A DNA stretch of 50,554 nucleotides from a virus, in IMG/VR virus record IMGVR_UViG_3300032180_000009, positions 1 through 50,554 of that record; one strand, given 5' to 3'. The notes under the pieces are model-generated. The model saw only the letters and a program-made list of their open reading frames with translations, was not told where the DNA came from and made no database searches. Positions 16,501 through 26,900 of this stretch are shown piece by piece (positions within the stretch are counted from its first letter, which is position 1; each line of letters opens with the position of its first letter). The translations under genes and the position numbers were made by a program.

Positions 16501-16730
16501 TGGGTGTCTCCAGGGATGGTGGCAAGCCCAATGTCATCGATGTGAATCGCTATTCCGAACCCGTCGGGCCGAAGCGGAACTACCCCGCAGCGCCCGGGCT
16601 CGGTGCGGACAACTACGGCTGCTGTGGCACTCAAGGCGGCGGGGGCACCAGTGCAGCCACTGGCGGTGGTGTCGGCATAGTTCGCAAGGGCGGTGAGAAC
16701 CGTGACATGGGCACTCAAGGTAAACGCTGA
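16500..16730 (+). CDS. Small Gly-rich hypothetical protein
   Basis: A 76-residue Gly-rich protein with adjacent Cys (NYGCCGTQGGGG) and a basic tail. A GGAGG site at 16489-16493 supports ATG 16500 (GTG 16497 is also possible). The stop overlaps the next gene start by one base. No function recognised. Confidence 0.6.
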   Translation: MGVSRDGGKPNVIDVNRYSEPVGPKRNYPAAPGLGADNYGCCGTQGGGGTSAATGGGVGIVRKGGENRDMGTQGKR

Positions 16731-17824
16731 TGCCTTCCAACACCGACATCTGTAACAGATCGCTCCAAACCTTTGGCACCCGCACTGACGTTACAGATGC
16801 CGAACTCGCAGCCAACTCCACCAATGAGGCAAAGCAATTCAACCTCATTGCGTTCAACCTCCGCGATGACCTCCTGCGCCTAGCCCCATGGGACTGTGGC
16901 CTCCGGGTTGCCAACCTCACCTACATCTCCTCCGTCGTCGGCACCCCGGAGAACCAATCCCCAATCACTGCCCTATGGACTCCAGGGCAACCAGCACCGC
17001 CGTGGCAATACGAATACCAATACCCAGTGGATTGCCTCCGTGCGGTTTCCATCATCCCCGCCAATCAAGTCGGCTTCTCGGGCACCATCCCCATCTCCCC
17101 CGCTGTCACTGGTGGTGCCTCCACTTGGTGGCAGGGTCAACCAGTCAAGTACAAAGTCCAAACGGATCAATTCCGCCCAGTGACTTCGGCCACTGTGGCT
17201 GCCGGTGGCACAGGTCACGCCGTAGGCGACATCATCACCCTTCCTCTTGGCCCGGTAACCTCAGCCCCCGTGGGTGCCCCGGTTCAACTTCAGGTCCTGA
17301 CCGCCCCCGGCGGCATCATAGGCACTGTGGCTGTGGTCAATGTCATCATCGGCACACCCATTGCGGCTCCACTCGGCGGATCATACTTCGGTGTGCAAAC
17401 CAACCCCATTGCCCAAGCCTCCACCACAGGTGTTGGCATCAACGCCACCTTCAACCTAGTCCAAGGTCCTGCGGATGACCAGCGTGTCATCCTAACCAAT
17501 CAAGAATTCGCCACGTTGATGTATGTAAAGCAAGTCACTAACCCCAATGTGATGGACACCTTGTTCCAAACCGCTTGGATCAAGCTCACTGGCGCGGCTA
17601 TGCAAATGGCCCTGCGCGGGGACAAGGGTGTCTCCAATATGTTGATTGAGGAGGTCAACAAAGCCATTCAATCCGCGCGGTCCATCGATGGCAATGAAGG
17701 CCTCACCATTAATGACGTGACCCCAGATTGGATCCGCATGCGAGGCATTGCGTGGTCCGACGGTTATATGTCTGGTCCATTCGCAGGCTTCGATTGGGGC
17801 GGCCTGTGGCCCTCCTATCAGTAA
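16730..17824 (+). CDS. Tail tubular protein A (T7 gp11-like adaptor)
   Basis: A 364-residue protein. The N-terminal part (DICNRSLQTFGTRTDVTDAEL; LRDDLLRLAPWDCGLR; YEYQYPVDCLRAVSI) and the C-terminal part (NQEFATLMYVKQVTNPN; LFQTAWIKLTGAAMQMAL) match the gatekeeper/adaptor proteins that join portal and nozzle. Residues ~150-246 are an extra Gly/Ala/Thr/Val-rich beta-domain inserted between the two halves; a similar repeated domain occurs in the next protein. Longer than the usual ~200 residues because of this insert. Confidence 0.85.
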   Translation: MPSNTDICNRSLQTFGTRTDVTDAELAANSTNEAKQFNLIAFNLRDDLLRLAPWDCGLRVANLTYISSVVGTPENQSPITALWTPGQPAPPWQYEYQYPVDCLRAVSIIPANQVGFSGTIPISPAVTGGASTWWQGQPVKYKVQTDQFRPVTSATVAAGGTGHAVGDIITLPLGPVTSAPVGAPVQLQVLTAPGGIIGTVAVVNVIIGTPIAAPLGGSYFGVQTNPIAQASTTGVGINATFNLVQGPADDQRVILTNQEFATLMYVKQVTNPNVMDTLFQTAWIKLTGAAMQMALRGDKGVSNMLIEEVNKAIQSARSIDGNEGLTINDVTPDWIRMRGIAWSDGYMSGPFAGFDWGGLWPSYQ

Positions 17825-17833
17825 GGCACCGTT

Positions 17834-20695
17834 GTGACTGAAACCATTATCCAAGCCTCCTTCAACTCTGGTGAGTGGTCTCCAAAGCTCTTTGCCCGTG
17901 TCGATCTAGCCAAATACCGCTCGGGCGCTGCCCTACTCCAGAACTTCTTCGTTGACTACCGTGGTGGCGCTTCCACACGCATGGGCACCCGGTACATCAT
18001 TCAATGTCGAAACTCTGCCGCTGCTGTCCGTCTCATCACCTTCCAAGCCAGCTTCGCCGTTGGCTATGAGCTTGAGTTCGGTGAGCAATACATACGGTTC
18101 ATCTTTCAGGGCGCTCCGGTTCTTGAAGCCACCACGGCAATCTCAGCCATAAACATCGGCACCTCAACAATCACCGACACTGGGCATGGCTACGTCAATG
18201 GCGATTGGATTTTCATCGCCAGCATCCTCGGCACTGTTGGTAATCAACTCAACGGCAATTACTTCATAATCGCTGGCGCCACCGCCAACACCTACACCCT
18301 AACCGACCTAAACGGTGTGGCCATTGTCTTCACCGGAGCCTACACATCCGGTGGCACAGCCGCTCGGGTCTACACCCTTGCCTCTCCATACCACGCCGTG
18401 GATCTTCAGCTTTTGAAATTCGCCCAGAACGTTTCGCAGATGGTAATCTGCCATCCCAGCTACCAGCCCTATGTCCTGACGCTAATCTCCGCTACCAACT
18501 GGACCTTGCTTCCGGTGGTGATTGGTACAACAGCATCCACCCCCGGTTCGCCGGTTGTGACGGTGAATTTCCCAGCCCCAGGCGCTGCACCTGCGTCAAC
18601 ATTCTACTCCTATGCCATCACCTCCATTGATAGCAATGGCCAAGAATCCTCACCATCTACAGGCGGCGGTTTTGGTCCGACATACGATATTCGAAGCGTG
18701 GCTGGGTCACTTCAAGTTGCGTGGCCGGCGGTTGCAGGGGCTGTAGGTTACAACGTATACAAGGCCGATGTAAGTTATATCGGAGTTGTTCCCGCCGGGG
18801 TCACCTATGGCTTCATCGGCAGTACCGCGGGCAATGGCAGTACAAGTTTAATCGATTCCAACATCAATCCCGACTTCACCCAAACCCCGCCCATTTCCAA
18901 AAACCCATTCCTTGGCAATGGTGTGGCCTCGGTTGCTGTCACTGCCGCTGGCACCTACACAACGGTTCCGGGTGTGTCCTTCACCGGGGCAGCCTCAACC
19001 ATTGCTGGCTCCTGCGCCGCAGTGCTTCAGGTTCAAGGCACTCCCACAATCGGTGCTGGCGGAGCCAACTACGCCGTTAACGATCGAGTGACCTTTACCA
19101 ATGGCGTGGTTTTGGTTGTGGCCACCCTTGCCGGCAGCGCCGTAGCCACATGGAAAATCATCTCAACCTCTGGCGGAAGCCCCGGCTCCGTGACCGTAGG
19201 CAACACCCCAGCCAATCCTGTAGCTCAGCTCACAACCACAGGCATTGGCACAGGCGCTACCGCTAACCTCACCTGGGGTGTGGGCGTTGTACAAGTCACA
19301 GCCCCAGGCTCTGGCTACACCTCAACTCCCACCGTGACCTTCTCCTCAGGCGCTGCTACTGCGACTGCCACTCTCGGCGCTGCCTCCAATGGCTTTCCAT
19401 CTGTGCCGGGGTACTTCCAACAGCGGCTGGTGCTGGCATCGCCATCGGCAGCCCCATCGACCTTCTATTGCTCCCAACCCGGTGCGTACTTCAACTTCAA
19501 CGTCTCACAAATCACTCAAGCCGACGACTCCATCACCGGAACGCTTGTGTCTGGACAACTCAACACCATCAAACAGATGGTCCCACAGACCTCTGGCTTG
19601 TTGATGTTCACCGACCGAACCTCGTGGCTCATCAACGGTGGCAGCCCCGGCTCTGCCATCTCGCCTCAAGCCCTAGTCGCCAATCCCCAATCCTTCAATG
19701 GCATCGCCGACATTCAACCCATCATCGCCAATTTCGATGTGCTCTACATTCAAGCTAAGGGCTCAATCGTTCGCGATAGCACCTACAACATCTACGCCAA
19801 TGTCTACACCGGCACTGACATCTCGGCCATTGCGTCGCATCTATTCTTCGGCTTCACCATCACCAGTTGGGCCTGGGCCGAAGAGCCCTTCAAGGTTGTG
19901 TGGGCTATCCGTTCCGATGGCACTATGCTAACCCTCACCTTCCTCAAGGAACAAGAATTCATCGGCTGGGCCCATTCCATAACCCAAGGCACTTTCCTAT
20001 CCGTTGCCACAGTGATCGAACCCACAGCCACTGCGGGGAATGTCGATGCGGTTTATGTTGTGGTTCAGCGCACTATCAATGGCAACATCGTCAAATACAT
20101 CGAACGTGTTGCGGAGCGGACCTTTCCGTCCGGTGTCGCTGATGCTTGGTGCGTGGACTGTGGCATTCAGTACTCAGGCGCTCCCGCCACGACCTTCAGC
20201 GGCGCACAGCAACTAGCCGGGGCCACCGTCACTGGCCTTGCCGATGGCGTTGTGATCCCACCGTTTGTGATGCCAACCACTGGCACCTTCACCCTTGGCA
20301 CGGCAGCGTCTAAGGTCACTATTGGTCTTGGGTACACCTGCGATCTTCAGACCCTGCCCTTGGATATTGGTGAGCCCACCATTCAGGGCAAGGTGAAGAA
20401 AATCTACGCCGTGGATGTTCGTGTGGCCGATACCCTCGGGCTTTCGATTGGCAGCGACTTCTCCCACCTTGTCCCGATGAAGGATCTGGTAGTTGGCAAT
20501 GTCTCCTCGATGCTTACTGGGCAATCGGTTCAGGTTGTGTCTGGGCTTGTCAATGGCGATGCTAGAACAATCCTTGATCCGAGATTCATCGTGCCTGGGC
20601 AATACTGCATTCGCCAATCCCAGCCCCTGCCCGCCACAATCCTTGGCGTTCTTCCTCAGTTCGAACTCGGCGAGCCAGGATCCAAATCCCGATGA
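17834..20695 (+). CDS. Tail tubular protein B (T7 gp12-like nozzle)
   Basis: A 953-residue protein beginning TETIIQASFNSGEWSPKLFARVDLAKY, followed by a FVDYRGGASTRMGTRYI segment; both are hallmarks of podovirus nozzle proteins. Further family-like pieces include YEVEFGEQYIRF-type sequence near residue 80 and WSHSIT-type sequence near residue 715. Residues ~360-516 contain repeated beta units (VTAAGTYTTVPGVSFTG; VTAPGSGYTSTPTVTFSSG) that look inserted. It starts at GTG 17834 after AAGG. It should form the tail tube tip through which ejection proteins and DNA pass. Confidence 0.87.
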   Translation: MTETIIQASFNSGEWSPKLFARVDLAKYRSGAALLQNFFVDYRGGASTRMGTRYIIQCRNSAAAVRLITFQASFAVGYELEFGEQYIRFIFQGAPVLEATTAISAINIGTSTITDTGHGYVNGDWIFIASILGTVGNQLNGNYFIIAGATANTYTLTDLNGVAIVFTGAYTSGGTAARVYTLASPYHAVDLQLLKFAQNVSQMVICHPSYQPYVLTLISATNWTLLPVVIGTTASTPGSPVVTVNFPAPGAAPASTFYSYAITSIDSNGQESSPSTGGGFGPTYDIRSVAGSLQVAWPAVAGAVGYNVYKADVSYIGVVPAGVTYGFIGSTAGNGSTSLIDSNINPDFTQTPPISKNPFLGNGVASVAVTAAGTYTTVPGVSFTGAASTIAGSCAAVLQVQGTPTIGAGGANYAVNDRVTFTNGVVLVVATLAGSAVATWKIISTSGGSPGSVTVGNTPANPVAQLTTTGIGTGATANLTWGVGVVQVTAPGSGYTSTPTVTFSSGAATATATLGAASNGFPSVPGYFQQRLVLASPSAAPSTFYCSQPGAYFNFNVSQITQADDSITGTLVSGQLNTIKQMVPQTSGLLMFTDRTSWLINGGSPGSAISPQALVANPQSFNGIADIQPIIANFDVLYIQAKGSIVRDSTYNIYANVYTGTDISAIASHLFFGFTITSWAWAEEPFKVVWAIRSDGTMLTLTFLKEQEFIGWAHSITQGTFLSVATVIEPTATAGNVDAVYVVVQRTINGNIVKYIERVAERTFPSGVADAWCVDCGIQYSGAPATTFSGAQQLAGATVTGLADGVVIPPFVMPTTGTFTLGTAASKVTIGLGYTCDLQTLPLDIGEPTIQGKVKKIYAVDVRVADTLGLSIGSDFSHLVPMKDLVVGNVSSMLTGQSVQVVSGLVNGDARTILDPRFIVPGQYCIRQSQPLPATILGVLPQFELGEPGSKSR

Positions 20696-21108
20696 ACATC
20701 ATGAAGTTCAAATCGCAAGATGCGTGGGACTTGCTTTACCCTGAGCATCTGTCAATGCTAAGTGAGTTCAACCAAGATACAATGCGTCGGGCTATACTCA
20801 ACTCAACTTGGGTTTGGATAGGAGACGTTAATGGCAGAATATTCGGTTTCTGGGGACTTATCGCTCCGACCCTTTTTAGTGACAGAGCTTACCTCTGGTT
20901 CTTCTCTACCCCGTATTTGGATCAATGCCGATTCGGATTGGTACGACATTCCCGTAGAGTTACTGCCGAACTTCTTAGCCACTATCCCATCTTGGTCGGA
21001 CATGGACGAGCCGATGATCCAAAAAGCCTGCGATGGCTTACTTGGTGTGGTGCGGTGTTCGGAGAAAGCCAAGGCGACCTAATCCCCTTTGAAATAAGGT
21101 CTGTGTGA
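20692..21108 (+). CDS. T7 gp13-like protein (GNAT-like fold)
   Basis: A 138-residue protein with the pattern of phage gp13/DUF2833 proteins: N-terminal DAWDLLYPEH, then WVWIGDVNGRIFGFWGLIAPTLF, AYLWFFSTPYLDQCRFGLVRHSRR, and a terminal segment ESQGDLIPFEI. In T7, gp13 is needed for virion morphogenesis and the fold resembles acetyltransferases. The gene begins inside the nozzle stop (ATGA), matching the gp12-gp13 order. Confidence 0.75.
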   Translation: MNIMKFKSQDAWDLLYPEHLSMLSEFNQDTMRRAILNSTWVWIGDVNGRIFGFWGLIAPTLFSDRAYLWFFSTPYLDQCRFGLVRHSRRVTAELLSHYPILVGHGRADDPKSLRWLTWCGAVFGESQGDLIPFEIRSV

Positions 21109-21647
21109 TGGTAGCCGCAATTGGTGCTATTGGTATTGGAGCCTCTTTAGCTGGAGGCATCCTCGGTGCGGAGGGAGCGAAGCAATCCGCTGCCTCCCAA
21201 CAGCAGATGTACAACTACCAAGCCGGTATCGCCAAGATCAACTCCCAGATTGACCTACAGAACCGCGACTATGCGTTGAATGTGGGCGAAATCCAGGCCA
21301 CGAAGTTCGGGCTTCAGGAGGCTCAGCAAGAAGGCCATATTCGGACACAGCAATCCGCGTCCAATCTCGATGTGAACTCCGGGTCGAACCTAGATGTCCA
21401 AACCTCTCAGCGCAAGCTTGGGCAGATGGACCTAACCCAGATCCGATCCAACGCTGCTAAGACCGCCTATGACTTTGATGTGAAGTCCACAATGGACCTG
21501 AACCAATCCACCCTCGACATCATGGGCGGGCAGAATGCCATCACCGCTGGCAACATTCAAGCCGAGGCCTCCATCATTGGGTCGGTTGGATCGGTGTCGT
21601 CGAAGTGGATGCAGGGTAATCAAGCTGGAATGTGGAGCACTGGTTGA
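21108..21647 (+). CDS. Internal virion protein, gp14-like
   Basis: A 179-residue protein starting MVAAIGAIGIGASLAGGILGA, a Gly/Ala-rich membrane-active segment, followed by a Gln-rich helical region (AKQSAASQQQMYNYQAGIAKINSQID). This architecture is typical of gp14-like ejection proteins, which enter the host envelope to form a channel. GTG 21105 is an alternative start. It precedes two larger ejection proteins, as in T7. Confidence 0.78.
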   Translation: MVAAIGAIGIGASLAGGILGAEGAKQSAASQQQMYNYQAGIAKINSQIDLQNRDYALNVGEIQATKFGLQEAQQEGHIRTQQSASNLDVNSGSNLDVQTSQRKLGQMDLTQIRSNAAKTAYDFDVKSTMDLNQSTLDIMGGQNAITAGNIQAEASIIGSVGSVSSKWMQGNQAGMWSTG

Positions 21648-21811
21648 TGGTCATGATCAAAATCGTAGCACTCAACGATCTTGGAGATGAGATTACCTTT
21701 GTGACAATCACCGACTTGGATATTGACAATAAGCCGGAAGAGCACAAGTTGGTACGTAGCGCCTTTAGGTTACTCAATGAGGAATTGATTCAAATTGGGT
21801 TGAAAGATTAG
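21647..21811 (+). CDS. Small hypothetical protein
   Basis: A 54-codon ORF starting at ATG 21647, overlapping the previous stop by one base and ending four bases before the next start. The translation MVMIKIVALNDLGDEITFVT and a charged helical tail looks like a compact alpha/beta peptide. It fills the gap exactly in the operon, which supports it; function unknown. Confidence 0.6.
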   Translation: MVMIKIVALNDLGDEITFVTITDLDIDNKPEEHKLVRSAFRLLNEELIQIGLKD

Positions 21812-21814
21812 TCT

Positions 21815-23971
21815 ATGCCCCAAGTGCCGTACTCAGGTGCCCCGACCGTTTCGCCACAGAATGACGCCACTCCGCGCTACGATGCCAATGTCACTCCAGA
21901 TATGTTCGGCGTCAACATCGGCCAAGCCGTTCAGCGCCTAGGTGCAACCGCGGATCAGGTTGGGAATGAGATTTTCGCTCGCGGCCTCGCGATGCAGGAC
22001 CTGGCCAACCATAGTGAAGCCCAAAAGGCCGATGCTGATTATATGGAGAAGGCCGGGGAACTGCACGCTGAGTTCTCGTCGAAGCAGGGCAAAGACGCAG
22101 TCGATGCCTATCCCCAATACATGGAGGACCTACGAAAGGCCCGCACTGACATAGGGGCTAAACTTTCCAACCCCATGTCCCAAAAGCTATACGACGCCGG
22201 GTCATTGTCCACCTACGGCCGCACAGTGTTCAATGGTGCCGGCCACGCTGCCACTCAGAACAAAGTCTATGCCCTTGGGGCCTCACAGGCTAAAGTGGAT
22301 GCCATCGGCAATCGCACTCTGGGGATGCCTACGGACGAGAATGCCTTTCAAGATGGGCTTCAGGATTCAGAAGACGAAGTTCGCGCTCAGGGTGCCCTCA
22401 AGGGCATGGCACCTGAGGCCATTGATCAAGCAGTGGCTGCCCAAACCTCCAGCCTTTGGTCCCAGCGCATCAAAGGCCTTGTGAAAACTCAACCCATCCA
22501 GGCTGGGAAGATGCTTGAGCAGGCCATTAAGGATGGTGAAGTCCAAGGCGAGGACATTGGCAAACTCACCGGTCTAGTGCAAACCGCCCGCAATACCACT
22601 GGGGCTAGAGTGGTTTCCAATCAGGTCTTCAGTGGGGTCAATGGTCGCTGGGGTCAGGGCCAAGTTGATATCAAGGCCGCCGGTGAAGCCATTGGGCAAA
22701 TCGAATCCGGTGGGAACTACGACACTGTGGGTGTGCAAACTGCTCACGGTAAGGCCCTTGGTAAGTATCAGGTGATGGAAGAGTTTCTGCCGGAGTTTTT
22801 GCAGAAGGCCGGTCTCCCTGCCATGACTTCAGCGGAGTTCTTGAAGAACCACTCTGCGCAGGACGCAGTCTTCAGTGCCAACTTCGGCGCCTACATGAAG
22901 CAAACCGGCTCAGCCAATGACGCTGCGTCTATGTGGCTGACTGGCAAGCCCCTAGCCGAAGCCGGTGGCCGCAAAGACGCTCTTGGTACTGACGCTCAGA
23001 CCTACGTCCAACGGTTCAACGCCGCACTTGCCAAAGGCGCACCACTCTCAGCTAAGGTGGCCATGGGCAAATCCATAGCCGCTGAGCAGGCCCCTGAGGA
23101 CCCACTCTTCCCGGACTATGTCCAACAACGGGTCGAGACCGATCACAATCAACAAATCGCCATTAAACGGGATGACATCTGGCAGGCGCAGCAACCGATC
23201 GAGAATGCCCTCACTGGCGGTGGTCAAGGTGGGAAGATCCCAACTACCATCGAGGAACTGACCTCCGACCCCAAGATTGCTCAAGCCTGGGACCGCCTCG
23301 GCGAACTCAATCCAGCGAAGCAACGGTACTACCTCGATGTGATGTCCAGGCATGCCAAAGGCGATCATGCTCTGACTGCCTCCAACATGCCCACCTACCT
23401 CAAATTCACCGGCATGGCCAATGACCCGGACCGTGCGGCGGATTTTGTGGATGACAGCACCTCCAAAGCCATCCTCGACTCCGACATCCCCATTGCCAAG
23501 AAGTCTGAACTCTTGCAACTCCAGCAGAAGATGCGTGGGAAAACCGAGGCCGCCAACCCACAGATCCGGCAAGCGTTACAAATCCTCGGCCCTGATCTTC
23601 AAGCCGCTGGGCTCAACGACCCCACTCGCAAAGACGATAAGGCGCAGTTTGTGGGGGCCCTTGCCGATCAGCTTCGACAGTTCAGCGTCGACAACACCCG
23701 ACCGCCGAAGTTCGAAGAATACCGCCAGATGGGTGCGCGCCTCCTTCAGAACCAAGAAGTCCCAGGGCGCCTGTGGGGCACCAACACCACTCCGGTGTAC
23801 CAAGTCCCGGTGCCATACGACGTGCTTACTCAGGCCAAAAAGCTAAACCCCGCCCTCAGCGATTGGGACATCCAACGCGAATACACTCGGCAACTCTACA
23901 AGGAGAAGTTCGGCAAACCCGCTAAGGCCGAAGCCTCCCCTTCCAACTCCGGCGCTCCGGTGAGCCAATAA
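21815..23971 (+). CDS. Internal virion protein with lytic transglycosylase domain
   Basis: A 718-residue protein. The N-terminal ~280 residues are long charged helices. Residues ~285-400 carry a lysozyme-like/transglycosylase site: AIGQIESGGNYDTVG with E297 as the catalytic candidate, followed by ALGKYQVMEEFLPEF. The rest is helical. It probably opens peptidoglycan locally when ejection proteins leave the capsid, as the gp16 transglycosylase does in T7. The stop overlaps the next start by one base. Confidence 0.82.
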   Translation: MPQVPYSGAPTVSPQNDATPRYDANVTPDMFGVNIGQAVQRLGATADQVGNEIFARGLAMQDLANHSEAQKADADYMEKAGELHAEFSSKQGKDAVDAYPQYMEDLRKARTDIGAKLSNPMSQKLYDAGSLSTYGRTVFNGAGHAATQNKVYALGASQAKVDAIGNRTLGMPTDENAFQDGLQDSEDEVRAQGALKGMAPEAIDQAVAAQTSSLWSQRIKGLVKTQPIQAGKMLEQAIKDGEVQGEDIGKLTGLVQTARNTTGARVVSNQVFSGVNGRWGQGQVDIKAAGEAIGQIESGGNYDTVGVQTAHGKALGKYQVMEEFLPEFLQKAGLPAMTSAEFLKNHSAQDAVFSANFGAYMKQTGSANDAASMWLTGKPLAEAGGRKDALGTDAQTYVQRFNAALAKGAPLSAKVAMGKSIAAEQAPEDPLFPDYVQQRVETDHNQQIAIKRDDIWQAQQPIENALTGGGQGGKIPTTIEELTSDPKIAQAWDRLGELNPAKQRYYLDVMSRHAKGDHALTASNMPTYLKFTGMANDPDRAADFVDDSTSKAILDSDIPIAKKSELLQLQQKMRGKTEAANPQIRQALQILGPDLQAAGLNDPTRKDDKAQFVGALADQLRQFSVDNTRPPKFEEYRQMGARLLQNQEVPGRLWGTNTTPVYQVPVPYDVLTQAKKLNPALSDWDIQREYTRQLYKEKFGKPAKAEASPSNSGAPVSQ

Positions 23972-26900
23972 TGGTTGACGCAACCGATATTGTCACTGGG
24001 TTGGCGCAAAGTCGCAATGAGGCGCTGCCGCAGGTTGTTGGCAACATCGACGAAGATCCCGATCGGGCTCAGCGGGCCTATGACCTTGCCAAGATCACTG
24101 GTACTCCGGCTACATCGATCTATGGCGACCTTGATGAATTTGAACGCAACACCAAAGCCAAAGTCGCCTCCGACATCGTCGCCAATAACCCGCACCTATC
24201 GACGTTCGTCCAATCCAATCCCATGGTGCCGAAGATCTTCGCCAACTCCTATGGCGTCTTGGATGAAGTCTCGTCGAAGATCTCGGCTATGTCCCTGCCA
24301 GTGCGGAAGGGCTTCAACATTGGCGTTGGCTCAGGGAAGCTTGGGGATTGGACTGGCGTTGATTGGGAAGACCCTGCGTTCCAAGCCGAACACCCCAACC
24401 AATCCATGGTGGCGGCCTTAGCCACTGGCGTTACCGATCCCTTTGAAGCCGCAATGCGGATGATGTCGGGCGGGGTGTATGGCACTGCCTATGGGCTGGC
24501 CGCGGCGTACAAGTCCATTGTGGGTAAAGATTCCCCAATCGACCCGGACGACCTTGCGCAAGCGGTGCAGGACCCAGCCACAATGGCGACCTTAGGTCCC
24601 CTAGGCGAGATGGCAGGCGCTGCCCTGAGCCACAATGCCCACCTAGCTAAAGCCATTCCTTGGATCGAACATGACCGCCTGCCGCCGCCTACAGTGCTTC
24701 CTGAGTTGGATAAATTCCGCGAGGACCAAAACGCCAAAGACATTGAAAGGCTTCTGGATGCAACCAAAGCCGCAGCCGGAGTGCCCGAACGAACCACCTC
24801 CCCAGACCTGTACCGCCAATTCATTGCAGATCACACGGATGCTGAGATCTCGGTCAGTGGGGACGCAGTGGCTGCTCTTTACGGAGATAAACTTCCCCTA
24901 CCCGATGATAATCTATTGGGATGGGTCCCTGGAATTGAGGATAAAGTAGCGGCGGCTAGGGCCTCGGGGGATGATGTGCACATTCCCCTTGCGGATTGGC
25001 TCACTCACATCCCCGACCTGCCGGATGTGATGAAGGCGCTGGAGGATGACATTCGGGTGCGGCCGGAGGGGATTACCAAGAACGAAGCCGAGTTGGCTAA
25101 GGAGGCCAAAGAGGCTCAGCCTGAGAGTACACCCGATACCACGCCACTGCCTGATACTGTCTCTGCCGTTCGCGCTGCCTCTGCCCTTGAGCCAATGTTG
25201 TCCATCGGGGATCGGAAGCTTGAGATTCAGCGAATGAAAGATACTGGCAGTAGCCAGTTCGGTCAAGCCCAGGGCTTTCATGACTTCCATCTGGTGGATG
25301 AAAAAGGCAATGTGGTTGGTTCACTCAACCTCAGTGAACAGAAAGGCGGTAAGGAACTCTATATCGATATGATCAATGGGGTGAATGGGCTTGGGCCACG
25401 CGATTTCGGCCCAGCATTGATGCGGGATTTGTTTCGACAATTGCGCGCTGCGTTTCCTAACGCTGAGACTTTGGGTGGGCATAGAGTCTCGGGTGCACGA
25501 GATCGATTCAACACCTACAACGAACCTCATGCCATGTGGCATCTGCCGATGGATAAGCTTGACCGAGCGGACTCGGCGGCTGACTTTCGCCAGATCCTTG
25601 AGGATGGTCAATGGGAGACCTTCTCGCCAACGACCCAGGCCTACATCAAGCCCGACTTTGCGTACAGTGAGCAATCTCGTGCGCTGATTCAAACTGTCAA
25701 TGATGAACTCTCTCGTATAGCTCCGAAGAAGGTTTCAGGCGGGGCCGTTGAAAGTATTAAGGTCGACGCCAAAGGCATTGCTGGACAAAGGGCTGGTGAA
25801 GACATTCAGGCTGCCGGCATCTATATGCGCTATCGCGAGGGTTATCCGATTATCCTTGCGGCGTTGGATGGGCAAGATGCTCTTGGAAGTCTCAGGCATG
25901 AGGCCATTCACCACCTGCGGCAGTATGGGTTCTTTAAGCCTGAGGAATGGACTGGACTTCAGGCAGCGGCTCTTCAACGTGATGCTGAAGGCAAGAACTG
26001 GCTTGATCGTTATAACATCGATAAGCTATACCCAACTGGCAACCTTGAACTAAAGCTTGAAGAAGCCATCGCCGAGCGTTACAAGGACTGGGTTCGGGAT
26101 GGTCGTATCGATGACATGACCGCCAGTGAGGTTGGCGTCTTTCAGCGGCTGAAGCAACTGTTTGATGCCATCAAGGAACGCATTTCCCAGATGCTGGGCA
26201 AACCAGCCACATGGGAGGACATCTTCAAGAAGGTCGACACTGGGGAGATAGGGTCGAGGGAGGGCACAACGCCGATTGATCCAAGGTCGTTTGATGAGAA
26301 GCTGAGTGTGCCGCCGGAGGGTGGTTCCCGTTCTTTCGAGCGCGCTCAAACCTTAGGCACGACCGATACTGCTTTCCGTGCCTATGACAAGCGCCTTCAG
26401 GAACGCCATGCGGACGATGTGGCCAAATCCACCGAACGTGCTGAACGCCAGAAGTCCCGCCAACTAACCACAGAGTGGAAATCCAATCGTGTCGATGTCA
26501 GAAAAGAAGTATCCGACGGCATTCGCAATCGTCCGGATGTCGCTGCTGATTTGTTTCTGGCTGGTGATGGGCTTTATGGTCGCCAACGTGGGATGGCGTA
26601 TAAGCTCGATGCTGATGCCTTGACGGCAAAGCAAAAAGCCATGCTACCGCCGGAGTACTATGGAAAGGATGGCCTCCATCCGGACGATGTGGCTAGGATG
26701 TTTGGGTATGGCAGTGGCGACACCATGGTGGATAAGTTGTCGGCGTACAACGTCACCCGTCGAATGGCGAATATGTCGTCTAAGGACTTCGTGGCCAGGG
26801 TCATCGATATCGAAACCGATCGGCAGATGAAGCTGCGGTATGGCAACCTTGATGAAAACATCATGGACTCCGTGAAGGAACAAGTGGCTGGGGAGACCCA

